This document shows positions 17,117-26,998 of a DNA stretch of 64,000 nucleotides, piece by piece. How positions within the stretch are numbered: the stretch's first letter is position 1; every line of letters starts with the position of its first letter. Under the pieces are notes generated by a model that was not told the origin of the DNA, ran no database searches, and saw only the letters and a list, made by a program, of their open reading frames with translations. This DNA comes from Gammaproteobacteria bacterium (GTDB lineage Bacteria; Pseudomonadota; Gammaproteobacteria; Eutrophobiales; Eutrophobiaceae): NCBI GenBank assembly GCA_003250975.1, contig QKIY01000028.1:62001-126000 (forward strand), read 5' to 3'. Made by a program: the position numbers and the translations under genes.

Positions 17117-17737
17117 TTATAATTCAATGGAACTGCCATCAGGCTTTTTGATATTAAACCACATCAATTCACAATCAGCGATGACGTATGATTCCAGCTT
17201 GTCCCGGTTGATTTCAGCAGAGCGCCTGTTTAGATTGCACGAATTAAGGTTATAGATTCCATCTGCATTGCGATCAAGGTCCTGAAGTATGTCAAGCAAA
17301 TCAATTTCATGAACCAGTTCTAAATTCAGGGTCATCGGGCTGGCATATATCATGAACGGGCCTGTATTGACCTGATAAGTGGGAGAATACAGGTCCTGTG
17401 AATCAATTTCATACCTGAGTGCCGGAAGCTTCAGCCGCTCACCCGAGTTTCGCAACGTTTCGATCCAGTTTAGTCGTTGTTCCTGCCCAAATACCCCCAT
17501 AGCATGCAATCTCCTGAAAGCAGGAAGGAACTTATTTATAAGGACCTTTTCCTGGTCAATTGCTACGTAATTTTCGGCAACTGAACGCTGAAGCGCCTTA
17601 CTTTTATTAAATTCGGAGTGCATTTTCTCCTTGAAATACCATCCACTCCAGATCAATCCACTGCTGAGCGCCAGGCTTATCACGAATACAATTATGGCGC
17701 CCTTTAATACAGACAGATCAGCTTTATTTTCTTTCAT
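17117..17737 (-). CDS. PilO/MshJ-like inner-membrane pilus protein
   Basis: 206 residues from the methionine at 17737 (KENKADLSVLKGAII); the frame opens seven codons upstream. One membrane helix near the N-terminus (AIIVFVISLALSSGLIWSGWYF) is followed by a coiled-coil-like stretch (about 35-75) and a small alpha/beta domain, as in PilO and GspM. Two cysteines near the end (NSCNLN, ADCELM) may form a disulfide. The start overlaps the end of the PilM/PilN-like gene by 14 bases. Position and topology both point to PilO. Confidence 0.65.
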   Translation of the reverse strand: MKENKADLSVLKGAIIVFVISLALSSGLIWSGWYFKEKMHSEFNKSKALQRSVAENYVAIDQEKVLINKFLPAFRRLHAMGVFGQEQRLNWIETLRNSGERLKLPALRYEIDSQDLYSPTYQVNTGPFMIYASPMTLNLELVHEIDLLDILQDLDRNADGIYNLNSCNLNRRSAEINRDKLESYVIADCELMWFNIKKPDGSSIEL

Positions 17738-19340
17738 GGGGCAATACTCCCAACACAAGTCTTACCGAAAATTCCGCATCATTTGTATCCTTGCCTGTAG
17801 TACCACTCAGGCTGGCTTCAGATCGCGTATCCAGTGGCAAGGCGACTACACTGGCGCCCTGTACGCCTTCACTTTCTTTCAAACTATCGGCAAAACCGTT
17901 AATCATCTCTATAGCCTTGCGGTAATCACCTTCAAATGGCTTTATGACACCTTCTACCATTGCAATCTGATAATAAGCATAACTGCTTCCTGCAGAATCC
18001 AGATTGCTGAAACCAACGATTCCCTGTTTAGTGCTTGCAGATCTTTTTCCCGCGGTTTCAGTGTTAGGGTCCATGCTTGCCTGCCATTCCAGCCGGTTTA
18101 GTTCAATTTGCGGATAACGGTCCATACCTCTGCTGATAATTGTGAAGATATCAGCAGGGCTGGTTTTATATTCATCCAGCGTATTAGCAATCTCAACCAG
18201 GGTTTTTAACTCATAAGGATTGACGGGAGTTGGCTCGAGTTCCATTCGAGCCTTTTTCAGCCTTTCGCTATAATATTGGTATAGCTTGTATGAATTTTCT
18301 CCTTGCCTTTTATAGCTTAAGCCTGAGGTAAAATTGGTACCACCCCAGATCATGCTTGCCAGGATCAAGCAAATACTGCTGGCATACATGGCTGTACCCA
18401 CCCTGTCCATACGGAAATAATGTGTTTCCTCCTTGAGGGCATAGTAATTACCCGGCCTTTCCTTCAGCAGATGGTAAACCAGTAACTGATCGCTGAAGGG
18501 TGTAGCAGTCTCGATTTCCAGGCCGCTTTCCCTGCCAAAAAGGTTTACATTAACCATGTGGTAACGGACTGATGAGTATTCCTCTATTTCCTTCTGTACT
18601 TCGTTGAGCAACTTGCTGTCGCCCAGGAAGTAAACATCATATGGCTTATCAGGGTCGATAAGGCGCAAGCTGTTCAGATAACGTGTTATAACCTCGACCT
18701 CTTCCTTGATAACCGGCGCATATGGGGCTGTCCCATAGCGTGGCATATCAACAAGACGGCTGATCTTGAGTTCTTTTTTATGGAAAAAGGTCTGTCTTAG
18801 TCCACTGATGCCCTGCAAGCTGACAACCAACATGTGATCAGATGGCTCTGGAAGAATATCCAGCAACAAAGATGTAAGTTGTGGCACGGAATAGATACCG
18901 GCCAGGGGTGTCTTGTTTTCCAGAAGGATCGATATCCAGGGCTGGATAATTTCCGGGTTTGTCAGCGCAGTAAATAAAACCCTATCATCACGCCTACCTT
19001 CTTCCATACGGCCTTGTATATCGGCATGATAATAGGGTGTATCACGAAACAGCCTGTCTTTTTTTCGTTTAATTACTGCTTGACGATCCCTGCCAAAAAC
19101 ATGCGGCAGGGTTTCCTGGCGATATTCTTCCTCCACCAGGTCTACAACAAAATAGGTTTCGATCCTTCCGGTATCTTTCAGATATTTATCAAAGAAACCC
19201 CGGCCTTCCTCGTTGACATCAAACATGTACGAATCAGTCAGCCTGCCATCTTCCCAATTATAGACGACGAGCTTGTTTGTGCTCAGCAGGATCGCACGTC
19301 GGCATCCACCATTAAATTTTGACTTTAGTAATGAGATCAT
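17724..19340 (-). CDS. PilM/PilN- or GspL-like fusion (MshI-like) of the pilus inner-membrane platform
   Basis: 538 residues. About 1-310 is a cytoplasmic domain that reads like a divergent PilM/GspL actin-fold (KLVVYNWEDGRL, DHMLVVSLQGISGLRQT, VEVITRYLNSLRLI, VYFLGDSKLL). A membrane helix follows at about 320-338, then a periplasmic part of around 200 residues with coiled coil (YKLYQYYSERLKKARME) and a PilN-like tail. So one polypeptide seems to combine PilM and PilN, as GspL does. The start lies 29 bp inside the end of the MshG-like gene. Expected to bind the MshE-like ATPase and carry PilO. Confidence 0.65.
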   Translation of the reverse strand: MISLLKSKFNGGCRRAILLSTNKLVVYNWEDGRLTDSYMFDVNEEGRGFFDKYLKDTGRIETYFVVDLVEEEYRQETLPHVFGRDRQAVIKRKKDRLFRDTPYYHADIQGRMEEGRRDDRVLFTALTNPEIIQPWISILLENKTPLAGIYSVPQLTSLLLDILPEPSDHMLVVSLQGISGLRQTFFHKKELKISRLVDMPRYGTAPYAPVIKEEVEVITRYLNSLRLIDPDKPYDVYFLGDSKLLNEVQKEIEEYSSVRYHMVNVNLFGRESGLEIETATPFSDQLLVYHLLKERPGNYYALKEETHYFRMDRVGTAMYASSICLILASMIWGGTNFTSGLSYKRQGENSYKLYQYYSERLKKARMELEPTPVNPYELKTLVEIANTLDEYKTSPADIFTIISRGMDRYPQIELNRLEWQASMDPNTETAGKRSASTKQGIVGFSNLDSAGSSYAYYQIAMVEGVIKPFEGDYRKAIEMINGFADSLKESEGVQGASVVALPLDTRSEASLSGTTGKDTNDAEFSVRLVLGVLPHERK

Positions 19341-20517
19341 AAATTGGTCCGAGTACCGATAACATTACCCAGCCGATGATTGCACCCAGAACAACTGTCA
19401 TGGTTGGCTCTATCATGGACTGGAGTTTTTCGATCGATTCCTTGATGTCTCTGGTATAAAAATAGCTTATATTCAGCAGGGATTCCTCGAGAGCGCCAGT
19501 ATTTTCGCCAACTCGTATCATTCTTAATACCAGTGGAGGAAATAGCTCGGTTCTTTCAAAACTCGTGCTGAGAGTAGCACCATCAGCTATGTGCTGGCCT
19601 ACCTGATGCATGGCCTGTTCAATCACCTTGTTTCCTACAATCTGTTCACCGGTCCTTATACATTCAATTATGGTAATACCAGAGGAATACATCATGGCGA
19701 AAAAACTGGTCAGTCGGGTCAAAATAATCTTTCGCAAAATCGGCCCGATAATTGGAATCTTGAGTTTCATGGCATCGAAATAGTAACGTGCTGTTGGATT
19801 AACCTTGACTGCGATGACAATGCCAGCAATCAATACTATGGGCACGGAAATAATCAGATACCAGTAATTAACAAAGGCATTTGAGACGATAATCAGCACC
19901 TTCGTATGCGTTGGCAGTTCCTGACCCATGGTTTTAACAAACCTGAGCAGTTCAGGCACCAGGTACACCATCAGGAAAAATACCACTGCGATCACGACCG
20001 TCCCGACAAATGCAGGATACATCAGCAGTTTCTTTGTCTGTGAAGCCTGCTCATCCTGCCACTTAAGGTTTTCCCCCAGACTATTGAAGACCTGGCTCAT
20101 CTCACCGGATTGTTCACCGGCCCTGACCAGGTTACAAAAGATATTATCAAAAACAGCCGGATAATTTCGCATCGACTCCGAAAGGGTCTTACCTCCTTCT
20201 ATAGCATCGATCATGGCTGCAATGACTTCACGCATCCTCGGGTTATCCGTACTGTCTCGCATGTCTTCCAGGCTTTCCAGAATAGGAACACCAGCACGGC
20301 TGGTCTGTTCCATGTGAAAACAGAAGGTAATCAGATCACGCCGGCTAACACCGGCGCCGCTGATTTTGGGACCACTGGGACCAAGGTCTCTGTAGTTCAC
20401 GAGATCCAGCCCCATTTTGTCAAGACGAGTTTCCAGGTCGGCAATATTCACCGCATCAATCTTGCCTACTGAAATGCGGCCTTTCTTATCAATTGCCTTG
20501 TACTGGAAAGCATCCAT
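19312..20517 (-). CDS. mshG: GspF/PilC/MshG-family inner-membrane platform protein
   Basis: 401 residues, the normal length. The N-terminus (MDAFQYKAIDKKGRISVGKI) and two repeated GspF domains (about 65-190 and 270-390) are plain: FCFHMEQTSRAGVPILESLE, FCNLVRAGEQSGEMSQVF, then TRLTSFFAMMYSSGITIIE and LVLRMIRVGENTGALEESL. Three membrane helices lie at about 168-188, 215-235 and near 375-395. It is the polytopic platform on which the ATPase turns during pilus assembly. It follows the MshE-like gene by four bases. Confidence 0.92.
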   Translation of the reverse strand: MDAFQYKAIDKKGRISVGKIDAVNIADLETRLDKMGLDLVNYRDLGPSGPKISGAGVSRRDLITFCFHMEQTSRAGVPILESLEDMRDSTDNPRMREVIAAMIDAIEGGKTLSESMRNYPAVFDNIFCNLVRAGEQSGEMSQVFNSLGENLKWQDEQASQTKKLLMYPAFVGTVVIAVVFFLMVYLVPELLRFVKTMGQELPTHTKVLIIVSNAFVNYWYLIISVPIVLIAGIVIAVKVNPTARYYFDAMKLKIPIIGPILRKIILTRLTSFFAMMYSSGITIIECIRTGEQIVGNKVIEQAMHQVGQHIADGATLSTSFERTELFPPLVLRMIRVGENTGALEESLLNISYFYTRDIKESIEKLQSMIEPTMTVVLGAIIGWVMLSVLGPIYDLITKVKI

Positions 20518-20521
20518 GATG

Positions 20522-22237
20522 TTACTTGTGTTTTATTCGCCCGGTTAAATCTATAACGCGTGAAATTTCTTCCAGAGAAGTGGAACCATCGAGTACACGG
20601 GCCGAACCTGATTCGGCCAGCGGCTTAAATCCCTTTGAAAGAGCGGCCCGCATGAGTTCACGCTGGGTACCACGGCGGGCAATGATCTCGTCCATATCCG
20701 CATCAAAATGCAGGATTTCCAGGATGGCCAGGCGCCCACGATATCCCTGTCCTTCGCATTGCTGGCAACCCTTGGCACGGTAGATAGTTTGCTCCCTGTC
20801 TGTGGACTTTAGATTGAGCAGCGTCCTCTCCAACTCGCTCATTTCGTAGGCTTCCTTGCAGGCATCACAGAGTCTTCTGACCAGGCGCTGGGCAATGACG
20901 CCAATAATGTTGCCTGCGAGGATGTCCGCCTGAACCCCGATATCCAGCAAGCGCGGGATAGCGCCCAGAGCCGAGTTCGTATGCAGGGTTGAGTATACCT
21001 GATGGCCTGTCATCGCCGCTCTAAGGGCCATGCTGGCCGTGTCCTCGTCACGTATCTCACCCACCAGGATAATATCCGGGTCCTGACGCATCATGGAGCG
21101 AATGCCGCTCGCAAAGTCCAGTCTCGATGTCTCACTTGCAGAGGTTTGCCGGATCATACTGGTCGGGTACTCCACTGGGTCCTCCAGGGTCATGATATTC
21201 ACGCTTTCTTCATTCAAATAATTTAGGATGGAATAAAGTGTTGTCGTCTTACCGCTACCGGTCGGCCCGGTAACCAGAATGATCCCTTCCGGACGACCCA
21301 CCATGATTTTCAGTGTATTTAACGCGTCGTCCTTCAATCCGAGTTTATCCAGCGAGACAATACCTTTCTGGCGATCCAGTACACGCAGCACAATATTTTC
21401 ACCATGCACTGTTGGCAGAGTAGACACACGGAAATCAACAATACGACCGGAAAGTGACAGGGAAATACGGCCATCCTGTGGCGCACGTGTCTCTGCGATG
21501 TCCATGCCAGCCATGACCTTCAGGCGTACGGCAATGGCAGACCAGTAATTCTTATGGATGCTCCTGATCTGGCGTAATACGCCATCTATCCGATAGCGAA
21601 ACCGCAGAAAGCCTTCTTCCGGTTCAAAATGGATATCCGATGCACTGCGTTTTACTGCATCGGATAACAGAGCATTGACCAGACGGACTACCGGCTGGCT
21701 GTACTCATCGCTCTCCGCATCCAGGCTTTGGTAATCAATTTCACCCGTCTCTATCTCATTTAGGATCCCGTCAACCGACAATTCGAATCCATAAAACTGG
21801 TCGATAGCCTTTTCGATCTCGGCCTCGCCCGCAAGGACCGGAACAATTTCAATATCCCTTCCAACCTGAACGCTTATTTGATCCAGCACTACAACGTTGA
21901 AAGTGTCCGTCATGGCAACTGTCAAGGTCTTTGCCTTGTTATCAAACGTCAGGGGTAACACATGAAGGCGACGGGCAAGATTTTTGGGGATCAATCTGAC
22001 GGCATCGCTGTCGGGCACGGCATAATCCAGATTGACACTTTCCTGACCGATAACTCCGCCAATGACATCTCGGATAATAGCTTCAGTCGCAAATCCGAGC
22101 CGGACTAGGATCCTGCCCAGTTTTTCCTTGCTCTTTTTCTGCTCCGTAAGTGCGATCTCAATCTGGTCCGGCGTCGTAACACCCTGCTGAACGAGTATCT
22201 CACCGAGGCGAAGATGTTTCTTGGTTGCCGTAGCCAT
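20522..22237 (-). CDS. mshE: GspE/PilB/MshE-type assembly ATPase
   Basis: 571 residues. An N-terminal MshEN/GspE_N domain (about 10-145) with LGEILVQQGVTTPDQIEIAL and LGRILVRLGFATEAIIRDV is followed by the secretion ATPase core: Walker A GPTGSGKTT (324-332), Asp box, Walker B DPDIILVGEIRDEDTA (about 387-402), and the His box TGHQVYSTLHTNSA. The zinc-binding tetracysteine RLCDACKE with KGCQQCEGQGYRGR places it with GspE/PilB. The paired MshEN motifs are of the kind that bind cyclic di-GMP in MshE and PilB, so pilus extension may respond to that messenger; this is knowledge of the family, not a test. No PilT-like retraction ATPase is nearby. Confidence 0.93.
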   Translation of the reverse strand: MATATKKHLRLGEILVQQGVTTPDQIEIALTEQKKSKEKLGRILVRLGFATEAIIRDVIGGVIGQESVNLDYAVPDSDAVRLIPKNLARRLHVLPLTFDNKAKTLTVAMTDTFNVVVLDQISVQVGRDIEIVPVLAGEAEIEKAIDQFYGFELSVDGILNEIETGEIDYQSLDAESDEYSQPVVRLVNALLSDAVKRSASDIHFEPEEGFLRFRYRIDGVLRQIRSIHKNYWSAIAVRLKVMAGMDIAETRAPQDGRISLSLSGRIVDFRVSTLPTVHGENIVLRVLDRQKGIVSLDKLGLKDDALNTLKIMVGRPEGIILVTGPTGSGKTTTLYSILNYLNEESVNIMTLEDPVEYPTSMIRQTSASETSRLDFASGIRSMMRQDPDIILVGEIRDEDTASMALRAAMTGHQVYSTLHTNSALGAIPRLLDIGVQADILAGNIIGVIAQRLVRRLCDACKEAYEMSELERTLLNLKSTDREQTIYRAKGCQQCEGQGYRGRLAILEILHFDADMDEIIARRGTQRELMRAALSKGFKPLAESGSARVLDGSTSLEEISRVIDLTGRIKHK

Positions 22238-22239
22238 TA

Positions 22240-23922
22240 CTATTGACCTTGAGACAATGCGGAGAGTGCTGAGATCCTTGAAGCTAGTGTTGATACATTA
22301 AGTTTTGCAGGTGACTTATCGGCGAGTTTCATGGCGCGTTCATAATATTGTAATGCAGCCTGTGTCTTGCCCAGGTGATCTAGGCTGACAGCAAGATTAT
22401 AAGCATAGTCTGCATTTTCACTCTCAAATCTGTAAGCATCAAAAAATGATTGTTGGGCCTCGGTCCAATGGGATCCTGCAGCATATATGTTACCCAGGGT
22501 AAAATGGAGAAAAGCTGTTTCGGGATTGTCTCTTATCATTAGCTTCAGTATTGATTCACTCTCGGCAGCAGATTTATCACCAGCAATGTTTATTATCGCA
22601 GTCCTGGCAATTACATCAGAAGGGAAGAGCTTGAGCACCTTAAGATAGTATCGGTAGGCCGACTGGAGCTCCCCGTTCTTGTGTGCGATGGCCGCCAGAC
22701 CCAGGAGTGCATCCTTGTTCTCGGGCATGCTGTTCAACACTTCCAAATAGAGGCTGCGCGCCGCGGCAAAATTTCCTGCCTTGTACTCCTGGTAGGCCGA
22801 ATGCAACTGGACATCTTTCTGGCTGGCGCTGCGGCTTCGGCTGATCTGCAATATGGCCGGTGCTACTTCGATTTCCTCAGGTAAAACCTGTTCTGGTTCC
22901 ATTTTTCTCGAGGCATCTTTTTCAGGCTGCAACGTGATCACACGTTCAGTCATAGAGGTCGTCTCAGTAATTGCCACAGTAGCTTCACTGTCGCGGAGCG
23001 GGTCCGTTAGCGTTTGTGCAGACTTATCGGTCACGAAGACACCCGCATCAACTGATTCGAAACCGGAAGCCGCTTCCGGGGTTGCGGGAGTGACCCTCTC
23101 CGTATCCGCCGTTACCGGCATTGTGGGCGGCGCATTCTTTGGAGTGGTATTTAGATAATAAAGAACACTGCCAGCAATGATGAATAATGCAAATCCAAAA
23201 ACAAATAGGGACCACTCAATAACCTGACGCCTGCTTCTCTGGCTGGCAGCCGCATTGAATACCGTCTGTGCAGCAACAGGCCTTGGGACATGCGCATCGT
23301 CACCCAGGGTTTTTGCAAGTTCCAAAGCGGTGAGGGTGGATTGGGAGGTCCTGCTATCACTATGCGGGCGTGTAAGGATTGCACTTTCAAGTATAGATTC
23401 CTCTATAGCCTCATGCCTGCCGGTTTCCTCCAAGGGGGAAATATAGTCTTCTTCGACTGAAAGCCCATCCAGGGCAAAGCTGCGTTCTTCAGGACCAGCC
23501 TCATCTTCTTCCGGCTCGGCAGATTCATCCTCCAATTCAGTAACACCGGGTTCATCCTGGGTAATCTCAGCCTTGCTATCAGGGGACAGCCTCATGTCCG
23601 GGGGTGGTTTTGTATCCTCGGATAATTCTATCTCCTCGGTTGCTTCCTCATCTTCAGTGTCCGTCTGGATAGGGGCCAGGGAAAGCTCGCCTGAAAATTT
23701 TTCCTTCGTACCATCGGCAATGGTATCAGTCGGCTCTAAAGGGGCTGGCGCTTCTTTCGCTTTATCCGCTTCATTCGATTCCACCGCTTCGTCTGCGGCC
23801 TTGGGGGAACTTTCTTCCAGTGTTAGATCGAGGCCGGACTTTTCCTGGGCTTCTTTTAGTCGCTTTGCTGCCTCTTTTTTTTCCTGCTCAGCCTTTTTCA
23901 AGGCATCCATTAAGAGGCTCAC
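22240..23922 (-). CDS. mshN: MshN-like TPR protein of the pilus locus
   Basis: 560 residues. The opening MSLLMDALKKAEQEKKEA is characteristic of MshN-like proteins in MSHA-type loci. A long acidic disordered region (about 25-220) full of Glu, Asp, Ser and Pro comes next, then one membrane helix at about 235-255 (SLFVFGFALFIIAGSVLYYL), a Pro/Thr-rich linker and six or so TPR units (about 375-550) with AYQEYKAGNFAAARSLYLEV and TALQYY-type helices. The stop overlaps nothing; the start overlaps the secretin stop by 4 bp. TPR proteins of this kind help secretin assembly. Confidence 0.8.
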   Translation of the reverse strand: MSLLMDALKKAEQEKKEAAKRLKEAQEKSGLDLTLEESSPKAADEAVESNEADKAKEAPAPLEPTDTIADGTKEKFSGELSLAPIQTDTEDEEATEEIELSEDTKPPPDMRLSPDSKAEITQDEPGVTELEDESAEPEEDEAGPEERSFALDGLSVEEDYISPLEETGRHEAIEESILESAILTRPHSDSRTSQSTLTALELAKTLGDDAHVPRPVAAQTVFNAAASQRSRRQVIEWSLFVFGFALFIIAGSVLYYLNTTPKNAPPTMPVTADTERVTPATPEAASGFESVDAGVFVTDKSAQTLTDPLRDSEATVAITETTSMTERVITLQPEKDASRKMEPEQVLPEEIEVAPAILQISRSRSASQKDVQLHSAYQEYKAGNFAAARSLYLEVLNSMPENKDALLGLAAIAHKNGELQSAYRYYLKVLKLFPSDVIARTAIINIAGDKSAAESESILKLMIRDNPETAFLHFTLGNIYAAGSHWTEAQQSFFDAYRFESENADYAYNLAVSLDHLGKTQAALQYYERAMKLADKSPAKLNVSTLASRISALSALSQGQ

Positions 23923-25544
23923 AGACTACTCTCCTCCTGTTGCGACTTTTCAAGGAATGTCCGGTAACTATCCAGCTCTCTGTCAATGTCCGGAGTGTTG
24001 ACTATGACTGGCCTGAGAAAAATGACCAGTTCGCTCTTGAAATACTCCTTAGTCTTGGTCTCAAAGGCCTTACCTACCAAAGGTATCTTGGAGAATCCTG
24101 GAATGCTGTTATTGTTGTCGCGCGTCTCATCCTGCATCAGTCCGCCAAGCACACCAATCTGGCCATTATTCAATCGCAACACGGACTCCATCTCACGCAC
24201 CCTGATTTCCGGGATCCGGTTTGGTGTAGTCAGTGCCGGATTGGGATCCTCAACCTCATTAAATACCCTGGATATTGTCGGCCTGACATTAAGGATGATA
24301 CCACCGTTATCATTTATCTGTGGTGTCAGGGACATTACAATACCTACCGGAACCGTATGAATTGTCGTTTCAAAGGAAGTAGTGATTACACCCTGGGTGG
24401 TATCAGTCTGTTGCTCCAGGGTAAAAAACACCTCGTTATCAACAACCTTCAGGACAGCCGTCTGATTATTCATTGCCATCAGTTGCGGGCTGGACAATAC
24501 GCGAACATCGCCGAATTCCTCGAGCAATTCTACGGTGACGTTAAGGGCATCTGCACCCGCACTGCCAATCCCCAGGTCAGCATAGGTTAGGATTAATGAA
24601 CTTAATGTACCGGTGGGATTACCTGTGTCTGTCAGCGAATCAACACTGATACCGGCAGAACTATTGAGGAAAGACCAGTTGATCCCTGCCTGGTATTGAT
24701 CGCTGAGATCAACCAAGACAATAGTGGCCTGGATCAGGACCTGACGATGGGCACTTTCCAATGCCAGGTCAAGGAATTTCTGGACCTCGGCGTGTTGCCT
24801 GTGTGTCGCCCTGACAGTAAGGATCCCGGTCTCAGGACTAGGGATCACGGCCTTGGATATGGGGATACCTGTCGCTGAACCACCACTTACATTTTCTTCC
24901 AGGATTGCCTGCACATTTTTAACCAGGTTTTCCCAGAAACGGTTCGTTGAGACATTCTTCACCTCTGTCGTGGAATTGTTATTTCCACCACCCGAGGCGC
25001 CAGTGGAACCGCCACCGCCACCACCGCCTTCAAATGCACCACCGGTGGTTGCTATCTGTGTCGCAATAGCAACCTCACTCGTGGTATCACGATTCATATT
25101 GATATAGCCGATCTTGTAGGAACGGAGATAGGGCTTGTCCGGTTTAATCAGGAGATTGTCGCCTTTGAATTCATAGCGTATATCTGCTTGCTGACTGATC
25201 CGATCCAGAATCTGTGGCATGGTCTGGTCGACAGCATTCAGGGTCACCACGCCGGTAACATCAGGATCGATATCTACATTGACCTGGGAATCGCGAGCCA
25301 GGGCAAACAACAGCTCCTTAACCGGCACTTCATTGACAACAACGGTATATTTTTCCAGTTCCACAGGTGCTGCCGGTTCTGGGAGGATGGGGGGAGCTTC
25401 CTCGACCAGTTCAGGTATCTCGCCCCTGGGTGCCGGTTCAGCCTTTATATGCCCTGTAGATTGCTCAAATGGCTTGGGTTCGATAGCGGAACATCCTGCT
25501 AAGGATAACAGGACTAAGCCATTAATTATTATGGATTTATACAT
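23919..25544 (-). CDS. mshL: Outer-membrane secretin, MshL/PilQ type lipoprotein
   Basis: 541 residues. Signal peptide with lipobox LAGC (Cys at 18) so the mature protein is lipidated. A secretin_N/STN-like domain lies at about 65-150 (YTVVVNEVPVKELLFALAR), a glycine-rich loop (about 175-195) lies in the middle, and the secretin pore domain fills about 330-530 with VRVLSSPQLMAMNNQTAVLKV, IVMSLTPQINDNGGIILNVRP and IGVLGGLMQDETRDNNNSIPG. This is the channel through which the pilus leaves the cell. An 86-bp gap separates it from the MshM-like gene; I found no sigma-54 site in it. A GGAGG lies 13 bp before ATG 25544. Confidence 0.93.
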   Translation of the reverse strand: MYKSIIINGLVLLSLAGCSAIEPKPFEQSTGHIKAEPAPRGEIPELVEEAPPILPEPAAPVELEKYTVVVNEVPVKELLFALARDSQVNVDIDPDVTGVVTLNAVDQTMPQILDRISQQADIRYEFKGDNLLIKPDKPYLRSYKIGYINMNRDTTSEVAIATQIATTGGAFEGGGGGGGSTGASGGGNNNSTTEVKNVSTNRFWENLVKNVQAILEENVSGGSATGIPISKAVIPSPETGILTVRATHRQHAEVQKFLDLALESAHRQVLIQATIVLVDLSDQYQAGINWSFLNSSAGISVDSLTDTGNPTGTLSSLILTYADLGIGSAGADALNVTVELLEEFGDVRVLSSPQLMAMNNQTAVLKVVDNEVFFTLEQQTDTTQGVITTSFETTIHTVPVGIVMSLTPQINDNGGIILNVRPTISRVFNEVEDPNPALTTPNRIPEIRVREMESVLRLNNGQIGVLGGLMQDETRDNNNSIPGFSKIPLVGKAFETKTKEYFKSELVIFLRPVIVNTPDIDRELDSYRTFLEKSQQEESSL

Positions 25545-25630
25545 TTTTTATGCACGACCTCCAGCAACGCAGGTACGCCTATCCTTCAATAACGATATCA
25601 GATTATATTAATTATATAAATAGTTGACGA

Positions 25631-26998
25631 CTAAAGATTTTCGTCGTGCTTGATTGGGCGATACACTATCAAGGTGCATAAATTGCAGGGCGTCTCGACC
25701 TGGTATTTATAGATGCTCTCGGGAGGCAACTTTTCCAGTTGTTGCATAAACTGCTTATGTTCATTCTCACCCATCAACTCATCGCTGGATAGCAGGCCCA
25801 CCGTATAACGCTCACTTTCAAGGAAGTCCGGCATATCGTCCCCCTGATCGTCAGTATTCTTGTCATCAAGTTGGTCCCATGGGGCATTAGCATCGTCAAT
25901 TACATTGTTGGCGGTCTGCGGTAAAACCGGTACATCTGCGGGCAGGGCATTGTCCTCAACAGGGGGGCTGGCCTGGCTTGCAGGGTCAGCAGCAGGTAAT
26001 TCGACGATAACGGTATCCTGGTTTGGTTCATTGTCTTGCAAGCGGGGACCAGTGACATCTGCAACCGGAGTAGTTTCTCCCTTGATAAGCCTCAGAACGG
26101 ATTGTCCCAGCGGGGTAAACAGGCCAAGTAAAGTGATTAGGATAATTATGACCAACACAAAGGCCGGCAAGCGGTATCTGTCCCAGGGATTGATGAATTC
26201 CGTGTCCCGGGCAGCAAGTTTGACATGCTTTGACCTCACGTTCTGATCATTGGATGCATAGGATGCAAGCATGGCCTTGTCTGATAGAATATTTATGCGA
26301 CGTAGCAATCCATTAGAATATTTGCTTATCTGATTAATGGCGCGCGGAGTAAATATCTCATCCGAACGGTTACCGCAGGCACGGAGTCGGGTATTAACAT
26401 AGTCCCTGATCTCCATTGACTTTAGCGGTCCCAGATTAAAACTGTAGGTAATGCGTTCCTTGAGTTGGCGGATCTCACGACGGGCTATCATCTGATCCAG
26501 CTCCGGTTGACCAAAGAGAATTATCTGTATCAGCTTGTTTTCGTTAGTCTCAAGATTACTGAGCAAGCGAATCTGCTCTAGGGTAGGCAAGGGCATGCTC
26601 TGCGCCTCCTCGACAAACACGACCACCTGGCGACCTTCGGCATGGCGTTGCAGGAGATAGTCCTGCAATTTGTTCATGACCTCCAGCCTATCATCATCCG
26701 GTTTGACATCCAGCTTCAGTTCAAAGGCAATTGCATGCAGGATGTTATCAGGCGATAGGCTGGGGTTGGCAAGATAGACCACCTCAACATGTTCCGGCAA
26801 TTCAACAGTCAACATCCGGCACAGCATTGTCTTCCCACTACCTACTTCACCGACGACCTTGACGATACCTTCACCACTGACAATGGCATAGATCAGCGCT
26901 TCCAGTATGGCGCCCCGGTTACCGCCCGGGAAAAACAACCTGGTATCCGGAGTTATTTTGAACGGCGCCTGATTGAGCCCGTAATATTTGTAATACAC
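25631..26998 (-). CDS. mshM: MshM/ExeA-like AAA ATPase of the pilus locus
   Basis: 455 residues, starting with GTG at 26998 that shares one base with the stop of the regulator gene. The N-terminal AAA domain (about 1-265) begins YYGLNQAPFKITPDTR, has Walker A GEVGSGKTMLC, Walker B VVFVEEAQSMP and sensor region QIILFGQPELD, as in ExeA and MshM. A transmembrane helix lies at about 276-295, and the periplasmic tail is acidic and Pro-rich, ending in a short domain with two cysteines (PCNLCTLIVYRP). ExeA-type proteins help the secretin assemble at the envelope. Confidence 0.88.
   Translation of the reverse strand: MYYKYYGLNQAPFKITPDTRLFFPGGNRGAILEALIYAIVSGEGIVKVVGEVGSGKTMLCRMLTVELPEHVEVVYLANPSLSPDNILHAIAFELKLDVKPDDDRLEVMNKLQDYLLQRHAEGRQVVVFVEEAQSMPLPTLEQIRLLSNLETNENKLIQIILFGQPELDQMIARREIRQLKERITYSFNLGPLKSMEIRDYVNTRLRACGNRSDEIFTPRAINQISKYSNGLLRRINILSDKAMLASYASNDQNVRSKHVKLAARDTEFINPWDRYRLPAFVLVIIILITLLGLFTPLGQSVLRLIKGETTPVADVTGPRLQDNEPNQDTVIVELPAADPASQASPPVEDNALPADVPVLPQTANNVIDDANAPWDQLDDKNTDDQGDDMPDFLESERYTVGLLSSDELMGENEHKQFMQQLEKLPPESIYKYQVETPCNLCTLIVYRPIKHDENL

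Noticed and set aside
25007-25037. Repetitive CCACCGCCACC run as a possible repeat
   Set aside because: It encodes the glycine-rich loop of the secretin on the minus strand, not an independent repeat.
25545-25630. Possible second sigma-54 promoter before the secretin gene
   Set aside because: GG and GC pairs occur, but at 14 or 9 bp rather than 12, so they do not form a -24/-12 element.
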